Source: Alentia gelatinosa
Taxonomy: Eukaryota > Annelida > Polychaeta > Phyllodocida > Polynoidae
NCBI GenBank assembly: GCA_950022655.1
Contig: OX465584.1
Location: 48,094,723 to 48,158,722 of the forward strand
DNA: 64,000 nucleotides
Reading direction: 5' to 3'
In this document: piece after piece, positions 52,156 to 63,378 of the stretch
Layout of the letters: each line of letters starts with the position of its first letter
How positions within the stretch are numbered: the stretch's first letter is position 1
Program-made: the position numbers and the translations under genes
The notes under the pieces: model-generated
The model's database searches: none
Seen by the model: the letters and a program-made list of their open reading frames with translations, nothing else
Told to the model about the DNA's origin: nothing

Positions 52156-54428
52156 CTCCGAAAATGAAAAAAGATTGTGTCTGCCTGTGAACATTATTGT
52201 GTTAGATTTAAACCTCTCGTATTCCTATCAGTAATTGGGAAGAAATTTGGACCTATTAGCCTCAACAATATGAGCTGAGTGGACACCATGATTATTCAAT
52301 ATCTGACTGAGTAAACATGGCTGCATTTTGGAACTGTTGTATAAACACTTTCCTGGTATTATATGACACTTGAAAGTGAAGGCAACTGAGCTCTACACAG
52401 GGCCTGCATTTGCTTAATGTTATTCTGGGCTTTTGGATTTGGCACAAGGGTTAACTAACAATATGAAATATAATATGAAACATTTGTGTGCTCTGTGTAT
52501 ATACCATAATTTATATGTTCCTATAAGAGTAAAGATGAAGGCTGGCAACTACTTCCAAACAATGAAATACATGTATAGGCATTATACTCTAAAAGCATTC
52601 CGCTTGTTCCACATCCCCAGTTTGTTTGTTTGGGTAGATTGACATCCAATATGTTCTATTAGACTTTCACATCCTAAGTATCATATCTTTAATGTATTGC
52701 AATATCTATAAAGAGGTCTTATATAGTTTGTACACCTTAGATATCTTTGAAAGAAAATCAGCTATTAAAAGGTTGTTTGTTTTCAAAGGCATAGTTACAA
52801 TATCTTTAGAACTGGCTGAGGAAAACGTCAAGACAGTAGCAGGTAATCCAACCATTTGCCAGAGCAAGTAGAAATGTTAACTAGAAGGATGGCTTCAAAT
52901 GATGATACAAATGTGTCTATGGGGGCAGCCAACTCCTTAGATATCCCCTTTTCCAGAGTGGCCCAGGGACTCATACTACCACAGGTATATTATGATATAT
53001 AAGAACGCTACCAGAAAATTGCAAGGTGTGTCGGTACGGTGATCACCTTTTCTGTACCTAAAACTCAATCACGATGCACGTCAATGTGCATAATCTAGAT
53101 GTTTGTTTCAAAAGATCTTCCTTGGGTGCATATTCCGCGTACCCGGTGGGGGTGCGGGTGGTGTGCAGATCGGAAATATTTTTAACACGTCTACACACAT
53201 AATCTAGATGTTTGTCTATGATACAGACCTTCCCAATTGATGCCTGTATGATTGATGACTATAGGTTACAGATAACCAGTATGTACTGATTATTGTAACT
53301 GAATTCATCGGATTGGATCCAGAAATGCTTTATTAATAAAAATTAATTGCATCGGGGGGGGGGGAGGGGTATCAATGTTCATAAAGTTATTGCGTGCCTA
53401 CATGATGGTATATTGTGCAAAGTTTAGTTGCAAACAGGAGGATTTCTAATTCAAAAAGAACTTGGTTATCACCCGGAGGGGTATTGATGTATCTCTCTTT
53501 CATCGGCCCGCATGTGCAGTAGTAGCATGATTTTTTGGGAACAATACATGAGGTGCTTAGGCGACATGAATAATGTAACAGCCAGGCAATGGATTCTGGA
53601 TGAATAGAGGCCTAAGTCTGGTATTTTCATGATTCAGTGCGACGTCAACAGGATTGACATCTTTTTCTTTGTTCATTACCCCTTAACCCTGGACACAAAA
53701 GAAAACCAGAGAATTGGGGAAATAAAATTTATCTAATTTTATGAAGTCTTTATTGACATGAATATTAATGTAAATATGAGGTAGATATTAATATGAAATA
53801 AGATAAGAACATGATAATTGACTGATGTGTTGATGTCAATCATTATTTAGAAGTACATATTGTATAATTGACCAATTGAATATGTTGTCAATTATTATAA
53901 GTATGGATAGCTATATAATACGATGATGTAATTATATATAGTTATACAATATGTAAATAAAAATAGCCCTACATGAGCAGGAATAGAGGAAAGGGGAGGG
54001 TGGATGGGAAGTAAAATTGTATGTGCGTACGGAGTGAAGTACTTGGGAAAAGTGAGGAGGAGGTCAGAGGAGAGCGGTTGCACGTGAGTGCGTGGTTCGC
54101 GTGTATGATGCAAGAGGGGGTGGTGTGCAGGGTGTGCTAGTGAGGGAATGCACCAGGGAGAGCAATGACCACCCCTGACCAAAGGCCATGGGTCACCAAT
54201 TAGAAAACGACACCTTCCACACTCCCTAAGGGTGTCGCCTGTTACGATACTTATTAGCCCACCAATGAGGTGTCATGGCTTTTATTAAATGGGACCTTGC
54301 CCTCCGCCTTGGACGACCAAATCTTTGCTTTATTAAAGGCATATCGGTTAGTTTGCCTTAAGAAGTAACCTGCATACCATAACTATACTTTGACCATTGC
54401 TAAAGTGTAGTGTGAACCAGTCTAATCT
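52156..54428. other. No certain gene
   Basis: AT-rich DNA. A short minus frame at about 52860-52975 (APIDTFVSSFEAILL) after a possible acceptor could be another exon of the gene above, at low confidence. ATAATCTAGATGTTTGT is repeated at about 53091 and 53199. A G-run lies at 53355-53367. Confidence 0.35.
53088..53216 (+). repeat. Direct repeat of CATAATCTAGATGTTTGT
   Basis: The two copies lie 108 bp apart and are identical over 18 bases. They enclose a GC-rich block, which suggests a small duplication or an insertion target. Confidence 0.5.
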
Positions 54429-55184
54429 GGGGGCCGTTGAATAAAGTTCGTACGTTTGTGGGGCTAGACGATAAGACTAATGCAAAGATGAAAGACATTT
54501 TGCACGATCTTTCGTTTGACACGTTGAATAAAACTGATCGTCAGTTGCTGCCGTAATTCTTCGTAGAATTTGTCATAGAATTAACCCAAATCGGATGATA
54601 AAATATCACACATTTTCTGAAGGCTTATATTAGAAAACAAGTGGGCTGAACTACACCCATGATTAAATATTCAATACCTAAGCGATAGGCAAAGATGCTA
54701 CCCATGTAATTTCCACAGATTCCAAACTGCAAGTATCCCTGAAATGTTGTGCCAAAAGAAAGATAAATTGAAAGATTTACGACATCCCCGACGATAATTT
54801 GTGTACGACATTTTTTTATTCAACGTCTAGAGAGTTCTCACATTTTATCTCTTTTATTCTCAATTCATTCTCATTTTATTCTAGAGTAAACAATTTATTC
54901 TCATGTTGTATAAACACAGATACGTAATCCCGTTCGATTTGTATTAATTAAATGTGCATACTATTAACAAACAAGCTGTAGGACAGCCCTTGAGGTGTCG
55001 TACAATCGTTTTGAACCATTTGTGACGATACAATTTTTTTTATTCAACACCCTCAGAGGTGGAACAAATTATCTTATCGTAGAATTGACTATTCCATAAC
55101 ATACGATCTTTTATTCAACGCTGACCGACAAGTGACAATTATACGACATCGTAGAAAAACCTACGAACTTTATTCAACGGGCCC
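54429..55184. mobile_element. Terminal-inverted-repeat element of about 755 bp
   Basis: The left end GGGGCCGTTGAATAAAGTTCGTACG is inverse to the right end CCTACGAACTTTATTCAACGGGCCC. Inside, the core GTTGAATAAA or its inverse recurs at about 54534, 54817, 55042 and 55108, so the element may be several nested copies. No transposase is seen. Confidence 0.75.
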
Positions 55185-55575
55185 TATCATTCACAATATT
55201 GCTCTATCTATCTATTTCATATTGATTCTATATATGTTACGCATATGCGCCACGAGAAAAAGAAGTGATGTAATTTACATGGAGGTGGTTAACTAACCAG
55301 AATAAATGAATGTCTTTAAAAAAAGTGAAACCTATGTAAAACACTGGGAATTTAATATGATGATCTTTAGGTATTGTAGAACACATAGACAAATTAATGA
55401 ATGGGTGTCACCGTGCTACCTTTTGATTTAGAGATCAATATCATGAAAACATCAAAATGGGTTATTTAGAAATTCTAAACATTTCAAGATTTCTAAGAAT
55501 TTCATTTACCAAAACCTTTCTGTCACTTTCTTGAAATCTTCACAGAATACAATGATTGACGACAGGAAGAGAAAT

Positions 55576-55966
55576 TGCCATTAACAATTCATCAAAATTG
55601 GAAAGTCATAAAATGGTATCATGACATGGTGAAAACATTTTGATGCCAAAGGGCATAAACGGCTTAAAGCCCTATACAAGGTTTAGTCTGTCAATTGGTG
55701 TGGGCCATTTGGGCTACAAACGGAGCAGGCATTCTGTGTGCTGGTGGTGGTACCCTCTGGTAGGCAGCCATCTTGGAAGTGCAGTACAGATCTGTGGGTG
55801 TCAGGTGGCAGTACATCCAATCTCCACAATTACAACCAATTTCCAATTGACAAGAGTAAGAGCAATTGGCTTTAATAATTTCTTGAAATTGGAAAGTCAT
55901 AAAATGGTTTCATGACATGATGAAAACTTTTTAATGCCAAAGGGCATAAATGGTATAAATACCAAA
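55576..55966 (+). repeat. Tandem duplication with a period of about 290 bp
   Basis: The block AAATTGGAAAGTCATAAAAT followed by GG.TTCATGACATG.TGAAAAC and ATGCCAAAGGGCATAAA occurs at about 55593-55660 and again at 55883-55950. GCCAAAGGGC is a small palindrome-like core in both. It adjoins the DIRS-like element. Confidence 0.75.
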
Positions 55967-57120
55967 ATATTAGAGAGGCCAGAAGGGGTTTGATGTCCCT
56001 CCCTCTCAGAAGACCCCTTGGCTAGTGCATCATGCACTGCACCCAGCCTCAAAGAAGAAAGTGTAACCCTCTCAGGCGCCAGGAAACCAATGGCTGCCAG
56101 AGAACCCTGCATCACATGGAACAACAGCCATAAGGTGAAAGGTAGGTCAGTAGACAATAAGAAAGCTGGGGTGTGAGGGGCTGCTGGATTGGATATAACA
56201 TAAGTGGCATAGGTGGTGAACGAGCAAAGGTGGACATCTTTGCAAGAGTGGGAGATCTACGATGTATGTCGGGCCCGATCTATGCCATTTCTTGTTTGAT
56301 TTGACGTGCAGTCGGAGAAGCATGGTGGATTTTTTTTATAATTTTCTATGTTTATACTGACGTCTGCACAACTAATATAGCTGGATTCAATGCAGACGCA
56401 GATATCCTCCCAGAGGAGGGTGTGTGGTCATCCCCAGGCCGCAATGGAGGGAGAAGAGGAGATTTGATGCCCTTAGGATGGAGAAGAAGAAGATGAGGAC
56501 CAAGGCCTTGAGGACTAGTGCGGGACGCCCCGCCCAGGAGAAGTTCTGGAAGGCGGACTGCCGGAGGATGTTTCTGTGGGTGGAGAGGTAATGAGTTCCT
56601 CGTTGAATGGCCTTCACCTTTTCGGCGGTAAAACAGACAGGGTCACTTCCATGATGGCAGACCTAGGTTGTATGGGCAACGGGCAGCTGTAGATGGCTGA
56701 AGCCAGACAAAATGGAGAACCGGACATAACCCTAAGCTTGAATCATCACGTTGACAGGGCCTCAGCCGATGCCACCAACTCCAGCATCTGAGCGTGCAGG
56801 GTGGAGGTAGCCCCTAAAACATGGTGAGACAAAAAAAATTATATCAAATACAGGTTCAAGTTCAGCCTGAGGGCAGACGCTGGGCACAAGGGCATCAGCC
56901 GTCATAGCAGCAAAAGATAAGTCCACCTCCAGGTCGCCAAGGGCCGTGATTATCCATAACTCTTGGGCGACCGCAGCCTAGAGGGGAGTTGCTGTCCTAC
57001 CTGTGGTGAGGGCTCTGGCCAGCCTGAGATCATCAGTGTGGATGATGAGACCCGCTTCAACCTGGGTGAGGGTACCAAGCTTGGGGACCACCTGGAGGAG
57101 GGCAACCCCTCCCCCACCCC

Positions 57121-57430
57121 TCTTTCCGATATGTTCAATGTTGCTTGTTGGACAGTTCACGGCAGACTGAGGAAATCTGGCAGTATACTATTTATCTGTG
57201 TCCAACGCGACATGAAGACCATGCAATCTGCTGCTTTGTAGGGCTTTTCTAGTGCTACCTCCTGTATCTAGTGCTGTTTCTTGTTTATCATATGTAACCT
57301 ATAGGTAGTGGAGGGGCCTTGTCCTCCACAACTCTACTCTGTCGTAGGTAATCAACTGTGCATGTAAATTTCCAGCCTGGAGAAACTTTCCTCCAGCTTA
57401 AATAATAAACTTTTTAAAAAACAACAAGTT
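57121..57430 (+). other. Possible LINE 3' end inside the DIRS region
   Basis: A short frame (MFNVACWTVHGRLRKSG) is followed by a GC-rich stretch with the stem CTGGAGAAACTTTCCTCCAG and AATAATAAACTTTTTAAAAA, which looks like a polyadenylated 3' end. The family is unknown. Confidence 0.35.
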
Positions 57431-57589
57431 AAACCTGCGTGAGGTGCCGAGATGTACTATATGTGATGCTTCCTGGTACACTGAGGCTGTCTCTGAGGCC
57501 AACACTATGATGCTGTCACAGCTGGAGATGAAGAGAGGGTAGGGGTCCCTGAGAGGAGCAACGAGGATGACTCAATTAGCCGCTGCCTC

Positions 57590-57925
57590 GTACCTTTTTT
57601 AAAAGACTTTTATTGCAATCAATCGCGAACAATTGCTCTTCCATGCAATACATATTTCCAGTTAACATGGTGTAACAGCAATCCATGGTAAGTACAATGA
57701 TTTCTTCTTTCCGATTAATGTTTGCCCTTTGTTTTAACATAGCATAACACAACATAATATAACACGTGGCAAGGACATTCAGCTCCTACACATCTATGAT
57801 GATTCAATATTCATATTTACAAATACATGAACTTATTTACATTTTGGCCTGTTTTGGACCTTTGTCCTAGTTACTTAAGATTTTGTCTACTCATTATTAC
57901 TCCTGTAAGCCTGAATTACACCTTT
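57590..57925. other. AT-rich insertion-like segment within the DIRS remnant, nothing recognised
   Basis: It separates the RNase H fragments. No ORF, no clear terminal repeats. Confidence 0.35.
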
Positions 57926-58256
57926 TTAAAACTCTTTTTTGACTCTGTGGTCTGTAAATTGACCGAAAGCTTGTTCAATAGCTTTAGTCCATATACCTAG
58001 TGAACCACGCGACGTCCTCCTGCATGGCCTGAAGAACGACTGCCACTCTGGCCTCGGGGATTCTGCTGAGGAAAGCAAGGGTGAGTGAGAAGAATTTCCT
58101 GGCCTGGGAGATGCACCGTGTAACATAGAGAAGCTAGCCAAAGAGGGGCTGGAGCTTGGACCAGGTAATAGCCATGCGGACGCCCCAGGTCAACTCTTGA
58201 TAACCTGGACTAGGTGGTCCTTCGGGATACTGAAGGTCATGGTGTTAGTGTCCAGG

Positions 58257-58561
58257 GACCTGTTTCACTAGTTTCGTGACATGTCTGTGACACCATACAG
58301 ACATTGGGGTTGTCTAGTTTTGTGACAACACAAGTAGCTGCCCTTAGGAAAAGACAGACCCCAAACATAAGAATTAGACAAATCTACACGTCATGGATCT
58401 GTTTCACTAGTTTCGAGACAAAAGTGTTAGACATATATGAAAAGCGGCACCAACTGTGCAAGCAAGAACAGACAAAACGAAGTCTAATGTCTAGTTCTTA
58501 TGAAACCAGACACACCATCTAGACACCATCTAGACATGTCACGAAACTAGTGAAACAGGTC
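58257..58561. mobile_element. 305-bp MITE with 30-bp perfect inverted repeats and CCAGG target duplication
   Basis: The ends GACCTGTTTCACTAGTTTCG.. and their exact inverse extend for 30 bases. CCAGG occurs directly before (58252-58256) and after (58562-58566). A third partial copy of the end (CTGTTTCACTAGTTTCGAGAC) lies inside at 58399. There is no transposase. The 5-bp duplication does not point to one superfamily. It interrupts the DIRS-like RT. Confidence 0.9.
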
Positions 58562-59582
58562 CCAGGTCAATCCTCAGTCATTGAATAGCCTGGATGGAAG
58601 GGCAACACTTGTCGGGAGCAAGGATTAGTCAGAGGGCACTTGCCTCATTGCAGAAGTTGTCATAAGCATAGGCCTCCCAGGAGGCCTTGGCCCCAGTGAA
58701 GTCATCTATGTAGGCGAGGGCATGGTGACGCCATCGGCCCATGAGGAAGGTGACCACTGTGGTGACCTGCTGTGATGCCAAGGCCAAGAGTTGGGTGCCA
58801 AAGGGGCAGCATGGATTGAGGTAGTTGCAGCCACTAACACATATTGCTTGGTGGGGGAGGTCTCGAGGACTGATGCGCAGCTGACAATAGGCGTGGTCCT
58901 GCCTTCCATACCCAAATGCCTCTCCCAAGGGTGCGGACTCGTGCTGCCTGGTCGACGCTGGTCAGGAGTGTGCAGGCCTGGGCATAGGGGAGATGAGAAC
59001 TCAGTATGATACCCGCATTGACACCTGCCCCAGGGGGGGAATGACATGTCCAGGAGGAGCCCTTCTTAGGTCTTGTCATCTGAGTGTGAAGGATTGAAGG
59101 GCTGATCCACAAATGGACCCACAAGGGTGTCTTCCCCACTCTCCTTGCTGATGTAGTGCCCGACATGACAGCCGTCATTAACTGCAGAGGCGTGGTTGAC
59201 ATTAGCAGCCATAGGGAGGGCAGTGGCCATGTAACCAAGGATGATCTTGAGAGGGAGTCCTGATAGGCCTCAAGGGCAGGCCTCCATGCCCCCACATTGA
59301 AGCCCCAGGGAATAGGGATACCTGGATAATTTGGGCGTCCTATCTTCTTTATTTGATTATAGACGGTGGCCGGGGTCTCGTGCCCAGACCAGACTCGAGG
59401 AGCAGGGTAAGGCCAGAGTGCTCTGACAATGGCTGCATATATGGCAGGGGTGCAGCGTAGGGGTGAAACCCAAGGAACCAGTGTGCCACCATGTGCCAAT
59501 CTGCCCATCTAATACCACGCAAAACCACCAACCTGCTTACCCATGAGTCTACTCACTCATCATTCTGATAACCAGCCAAAAT

Positions 59583-59650
59583 GCCCATCCACCAACCTGC
59601 CTATCCACCAACCTGCCCATCCACCAACCTGCCTACCCACCAACCTGTCA
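59583..59650 (+). repeat. Four copies of a 16-bp repeat CATCCACCAACCTGCC
   Basis: Copies start at about 59586, 59602, 59618 and 59634 with one-base variants (TATCC, TACCC). A simple minisatellite next to the DIRS remnant. Confidence 0.85.
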
Positions 59651-59659
59651 TCATTCCCT

Positions 59660-60205
59660 ATCCATCTACAGACATGTCTATGCATTAGTCCCAACAACTT
59701 ACTCACCTTACAACATTGCTTTAATACATACTTATGCAAGGCAATGTATTTTTTTCTTCAGATATTTGCATATGCATGCATATAGAAAATAATGACCCCT
59801 TCTCCACACTCTCCTCCTGTTTGTTCTTGTACGCATTTGGTCTAACCCCAACCCACTCTTCCTGCGTACATACTTTATGGGTGGTCCCTTGCTATTAAGT
59901 GGGAAGGTAGAGGCAATGCATTGTAGTTATTTCATGATAGACGAACACAGCATCCTTGTCGATTTTGATGACAACACTTGTTAATAGTAATGAACATCTG
60001 CTAGGCTATTATACATACTATAAACTGTAGATAGCTAGCATTAACATAAGTGGGTGTAATCTCCGAGTAATTGACGGCAATTATAGGTATATTTACTAAT
60101 TACTATGGTTAACGATACCAATAACGTTTGAACTCTTTCTTCAAGTGTATATCATATGAATATTTATGGAATGCTTCAGTACAAATACCAAGTAGGTCTT
60201 AGATG
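59660..60205. other. No gene seen
   Basis: The string TAATCTCCGAGTAATTGACG at about 60058 matches the arm of the foldback at 9526-9670, a solitary half copy of that family. Confidence 0.5.
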
Positions 60206-60230
60206 GTTGATGGCTTTATTACATTATCAA

Positions 60231-60260
60231 CGTTTCGTCCTTCACAAGGACTTCTTCAGG
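60231..60260 (-). ncRNA. Hammerhead-like motif of Penelope type
   Basis: On the minus strand CTGAAGA (60259-60253), one A, a perfect 6-bp helix GTCCTT/AAGGAC with a 3-base loop, then GAAAC and GTT follow in order. This CTGANGA..GAAACGT pattern is typical of hammerheads in Penelope-like terminal repeats, where helix III is only ACGT and works in dimers. No RT of that class adjoins, so this would be a terminal-repeat fragment. Confidence 0.4.
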
Positions 60261-60639
60261 GTTATAAATTATATGATTAGTGTACTAACGAGGCAGTCTA
60301 TATGGTATTTTTTTAAGACTAGAATCGATCCCTTAAGGTGAAAAAAGGAAGGCAAAAAATTACTACACATATATATATATATTAGATAATTACCTTAAGT
60401 ATCAAAGTCTTATGATTATAGACATACATAGAGCAAAAACATGTCATTTTTAAGCCATTCTGTTGGCGGGAATGGCTTATTATTAGGTACTCTGGCTTTG
60501 AACCATGTCTCCTGAAGTTGACCTTCTGTCTCAAAACTGGTCTAATTACTATGACATAAATGGCCAACGTACTCTGATATGAATAAGTTGACTAAGTACT
60601 CTGATATGATTTATACTAACATAACAAGTGCCATTGATG

Positions 60640-61360
60640 GGCTGTGTCCCTTGTGTAAGCAACGAAAGATGAACTGTGGATCACACACAAAATTATAGGA
60701 TCTATCCAGGATAAGGACAGGGCATGGTCTCAGGCAAAAAAGGATGGATTCCAAGGAAGACTGGGACAGGGAAAAGACTTTGAGAAACGAGACCAAAAAC
60801 AAGATATGGTTAGCTAAACGAAACTATATCTTGGACAAGCTATATCATGACAGCAATAAACTCTGGGAGTGTATGTTTTTGTTACTCCCAAACCAGCAGT
60901 GTCATATCATTATACAACTTGTCGACAAGGAGTGTAAAGAACCAATTGTACCTGATGATGCTTCAACTTTTATAAACAATTTTTACCTCGATCGGGCCGA
61001 AACTGGCAGAAAGATTTACTGATAAATGGGTGGACCCTGAGCCTGATGTTGACTGTAATATGGATCGATTGGCTTTTACTGAAAATGACATTCTGAAAGT
61101 CTCTAAGGGGATAAATCCCAATATGTCTACAGCCATTTAGTTAATTTCGGCTACAGTTTTTAAAGATGGCACAATTCGATCCCTGAATTCACACACTTGT
61201 ATAATGCCTCACTGAACTCTGCCTATTGTCCAACTTGCTGAAAAGAAGCTACAGTCATCCTGCTTCAAAAACGAGGATTTTCAGAGGCAGGAATATCAAA
61301 GAGTTACTTGAAATTGCGGACTATTATATTGAAGTCAAACCTAATGACCACCTATAATAG
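60640..61360 (+). pseudogene. LINE fragment: linker and N-terminal half of reverse transcriptase
   Basis: Pieces in different frames read LWITHKIIGSIQDKDRAWSQ, then 60744-61022 (NKIWLAKRNYILDKLYHDSN, KLWECMFLLLPN, TFINNFYLD), then ENDILKVSKGINPNMSTAI and ISATVFKDG, the region before and at the first RT motifs. Several stops and shifts. The reverse-oriented palm piece at 61551-61799 may be its continuation. Confidence 0.7.
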
Positions 61361-61550
61361 TTGGAACCTGTAATTTAACCCCCAAAAAAGAGATAAAAAT
61401 ATCACCTTTGAGTGGGAATCTTAGACGCAAATGACCGAATATATTTGGGCCCACATCCAAACCAGGGTAAACTGGTTTCAAAAGAATCATCCGGGCGCGG
61501 AAATAATAATTTGTCCGTTGGTTGGCTCATGTATTTCTCGGGCCACTAAA

Positions 61551-62545
61551 TCATGATGTAGTCATACCAAGATATTTGTATTGTTCTACTGCTTTCAACT
61601 CATAATCTGCCATTTTGATACAAAGTTTTTTATCCACATTTCTCTTCATGCTTACCCACATTACTTTTGATTTCCCATAGTTGACCATTAATCCTTTCAT
61701 TTTTATCCATTTGTTGATATTACTCAAATCTTCTTCCATTCCTGCCTGTAGGGTGTGCTGATCTTTACCACTTAAAATAAGAACTAAGTCATCTAACAAT
61801 CGATAACAATATGACTTTTAACAATCAATATGAAAAGGTAATACAGGAATTTAATTTAAAATTATTCTGACTGCGTAAAATAAGATCTTGTTTAACTGAG
61901 GATGCAGCACTCAAGTTAGTTAAACACATGCTTTTACCGGTAATTGAATATGCTGACTTTCTCTATTATTTATTGAATCAACAACAACAGGATAAACTAC
62001 AAATCATGTTAAACAACAGCCTAAGAGTAGTCATTGTAGCACATAGAACAACAGATATTAGTCGCCAGGAATTATATGACAAATGTCGGATGAGAACTCT
62101 TGCGTATAGACGAGCCTGTCATATTCTCCCTATGATAAAATGGTGGACAGAAAATGAAGACCATTGTGTAGTGAGTGAATATAAAATCACCTGAAACTCT
62201 GAGAAAACAAAGGTAAAACTGAAGAAGCCAAATGGTAACAAATATCTAAAATCCCCGCTCTTTATTGGTACACATTTATGGGATCGATTGCACCCTGAAA
62301 CACAAAATCTACCTAGGGGTGATGTATTTAAAGAGGAAACAAAATCAGAATTTTTGACTATTGTATAATTAAAAGATTATTTACTGTATATGTATTAGTC
62401 ATAGAATGCTCTTTTTTCGTATGTATGATTGTGGTGTACTTGTATTGTGTACTGTCACTTTGTACTGTCCTTGACTTTTGTATGGAAGACCGCTGATAGG
62501 CGAATGCATTTTGTCAATAAAACTCTATTGAATAAAAAATATATT
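61551..62545 (+). mobile_element. LINE 3' end with an inverted 5' segment
   Basis: 61551-61799 encodes on the minus strand the end of the RT palm (LLDDLVLILSGKDQ.. to YKYLGM). From 61812 the plus strand continues at the point that should follow YKYLG (TFNNQYEKVIQEF, LRKIRSCLTEDAALKLVKHM, ADFLYYLLNQQQQDKLQ) to the C-terminus at about 62365, then a 3' untranslated part with the terminal hairpin at 62479-62507 and an A-rich tail at about 62535. Stops are present. The first bases of the inverted segment face the direct segment, as in twin-primed LINE insertions. Confidence 0.75.
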
Positions 62546-62978
62546 TTTAAAAATCTAAATTTGTACTCTATTCGAGTTCTAGGATCAGGAAACCCAAGAA
62601 ACAAAGATTGATAGTAAATTTAAAACATAATTTCAAAATTGGATATATGGATACTAACTTCCTCTTTATATATGTATGTTACTGAGAAATAAAATCTGAA
62701 TAGATTGTGGTACTCTTATAACCATGACTGATGATCATGGGTGCTAGCTCATAAACACGCCTCATTCTGTTGCCTTTACTGCTTGAACCTGTGATCTGTG
62801 TGTTGACTATTCAAATCAGATTATCAATAAGTTAGAATGAACAACTGATGCACTACTCTCAATTCTTTTTATCTATTTCTTTTGATTTCTATTTTTAACC
62901 TCTGATTTTATATTGCATAAGAATTTAACGTATGATAACAATAGGAGATTATCAATTTTTGAATTACAGAAGACTTAC

Positions 62979-63378
62979 GCAGGCAAGTGCATGGTTGGCA
63001 CAGGATGCTGTCACAGGTGGGTTGTCAGTATTGACCAGAGAGTTGCAACAGCTTCAGTTTGTTTATTGCTCCCCGCACCTTGCAAGATCCTGTGATCTGT
63101 TCATTTTCTGAGAGTTTAATAGACACAAATTTCTATTCATGCATTATCTGCACCATGTTAGTCACTCTATTCTGTAAACAAATTTCAGTAATTTCAAAGT
63201 GTAGAAGTTGATGTGAGAAGTGATTTCTATAACACTCACCACATTTCAGGTAAACCTTGACCCCTGTTTCTGCACTCAGCCCTGCAGAGAGTTCAAGTGG
63301 AGTGTGATAAACAAGGCCCTTAAGCCGCTCCCTTGCAGCCATGATCGAAATGTGTAATTCATTAAGTTCCATCTGCAT
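62979..63378 (-). pseudogene. Second copy of the PLP enzyme gene, exons 1 and 2, frameshifted
   Basis: Exon 1 (63240-63372, ATG alternatively at 63378) encodes a clear paralogue of the gene at 3954-7430 (AARERLKGLVYHTPLELSAG, then GVKVYLKCG). Exon 2 (62979-63107) has TGSCKVRGAINKLKLLQ with the PLP lysine and the more usual RGA. It is 129 bp instead of 134; five bases are missing after GGTCAATAC, which shifts the frame before the GNHA loop. Introns and both flanks are also similar to copy one. Exons 3-7 are not present in the window on the minus side, where LINE DNA follows. Most likely a pseudogene. Confidence 0.85.

Larger units (their letters stand above)
56384..59510 (-). mobile_element. 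Decayed DIRS-like retroelement
   Basis: Read on the minus strand, fragments follow in DIRS order. RT (59400-58620): IPIPWGFNVGAWRPALEAYQ, then MTRPKKGSS, PPGAGVNAGI, RTLGRGIWVWK and the catalytic box AYIDDFTGAK in another frame. RT/RNase H (58250-57930): TMTFSIPKDHLV, ARKFFSLTLAFLSRIPEARV, EDVAWFTRYM. RNase H end (57080-56880): IIHTDDLRLARALTTGRTA. Tyrosine-recombinase remnant (56620-56390): ALVLIFFFSILRASNLL. Frameshifts and stops are numerous, so nothing functional is made. DIRS elements integrate through a tyrosine recombinase instead of an integrase. The element ends were not found. Confidence 0.75.

Noticed and set aside
53355..53370. G-run as a possible quadruplex
   Set aside because: A single G-run without three partner runs in register; simple sequence only.
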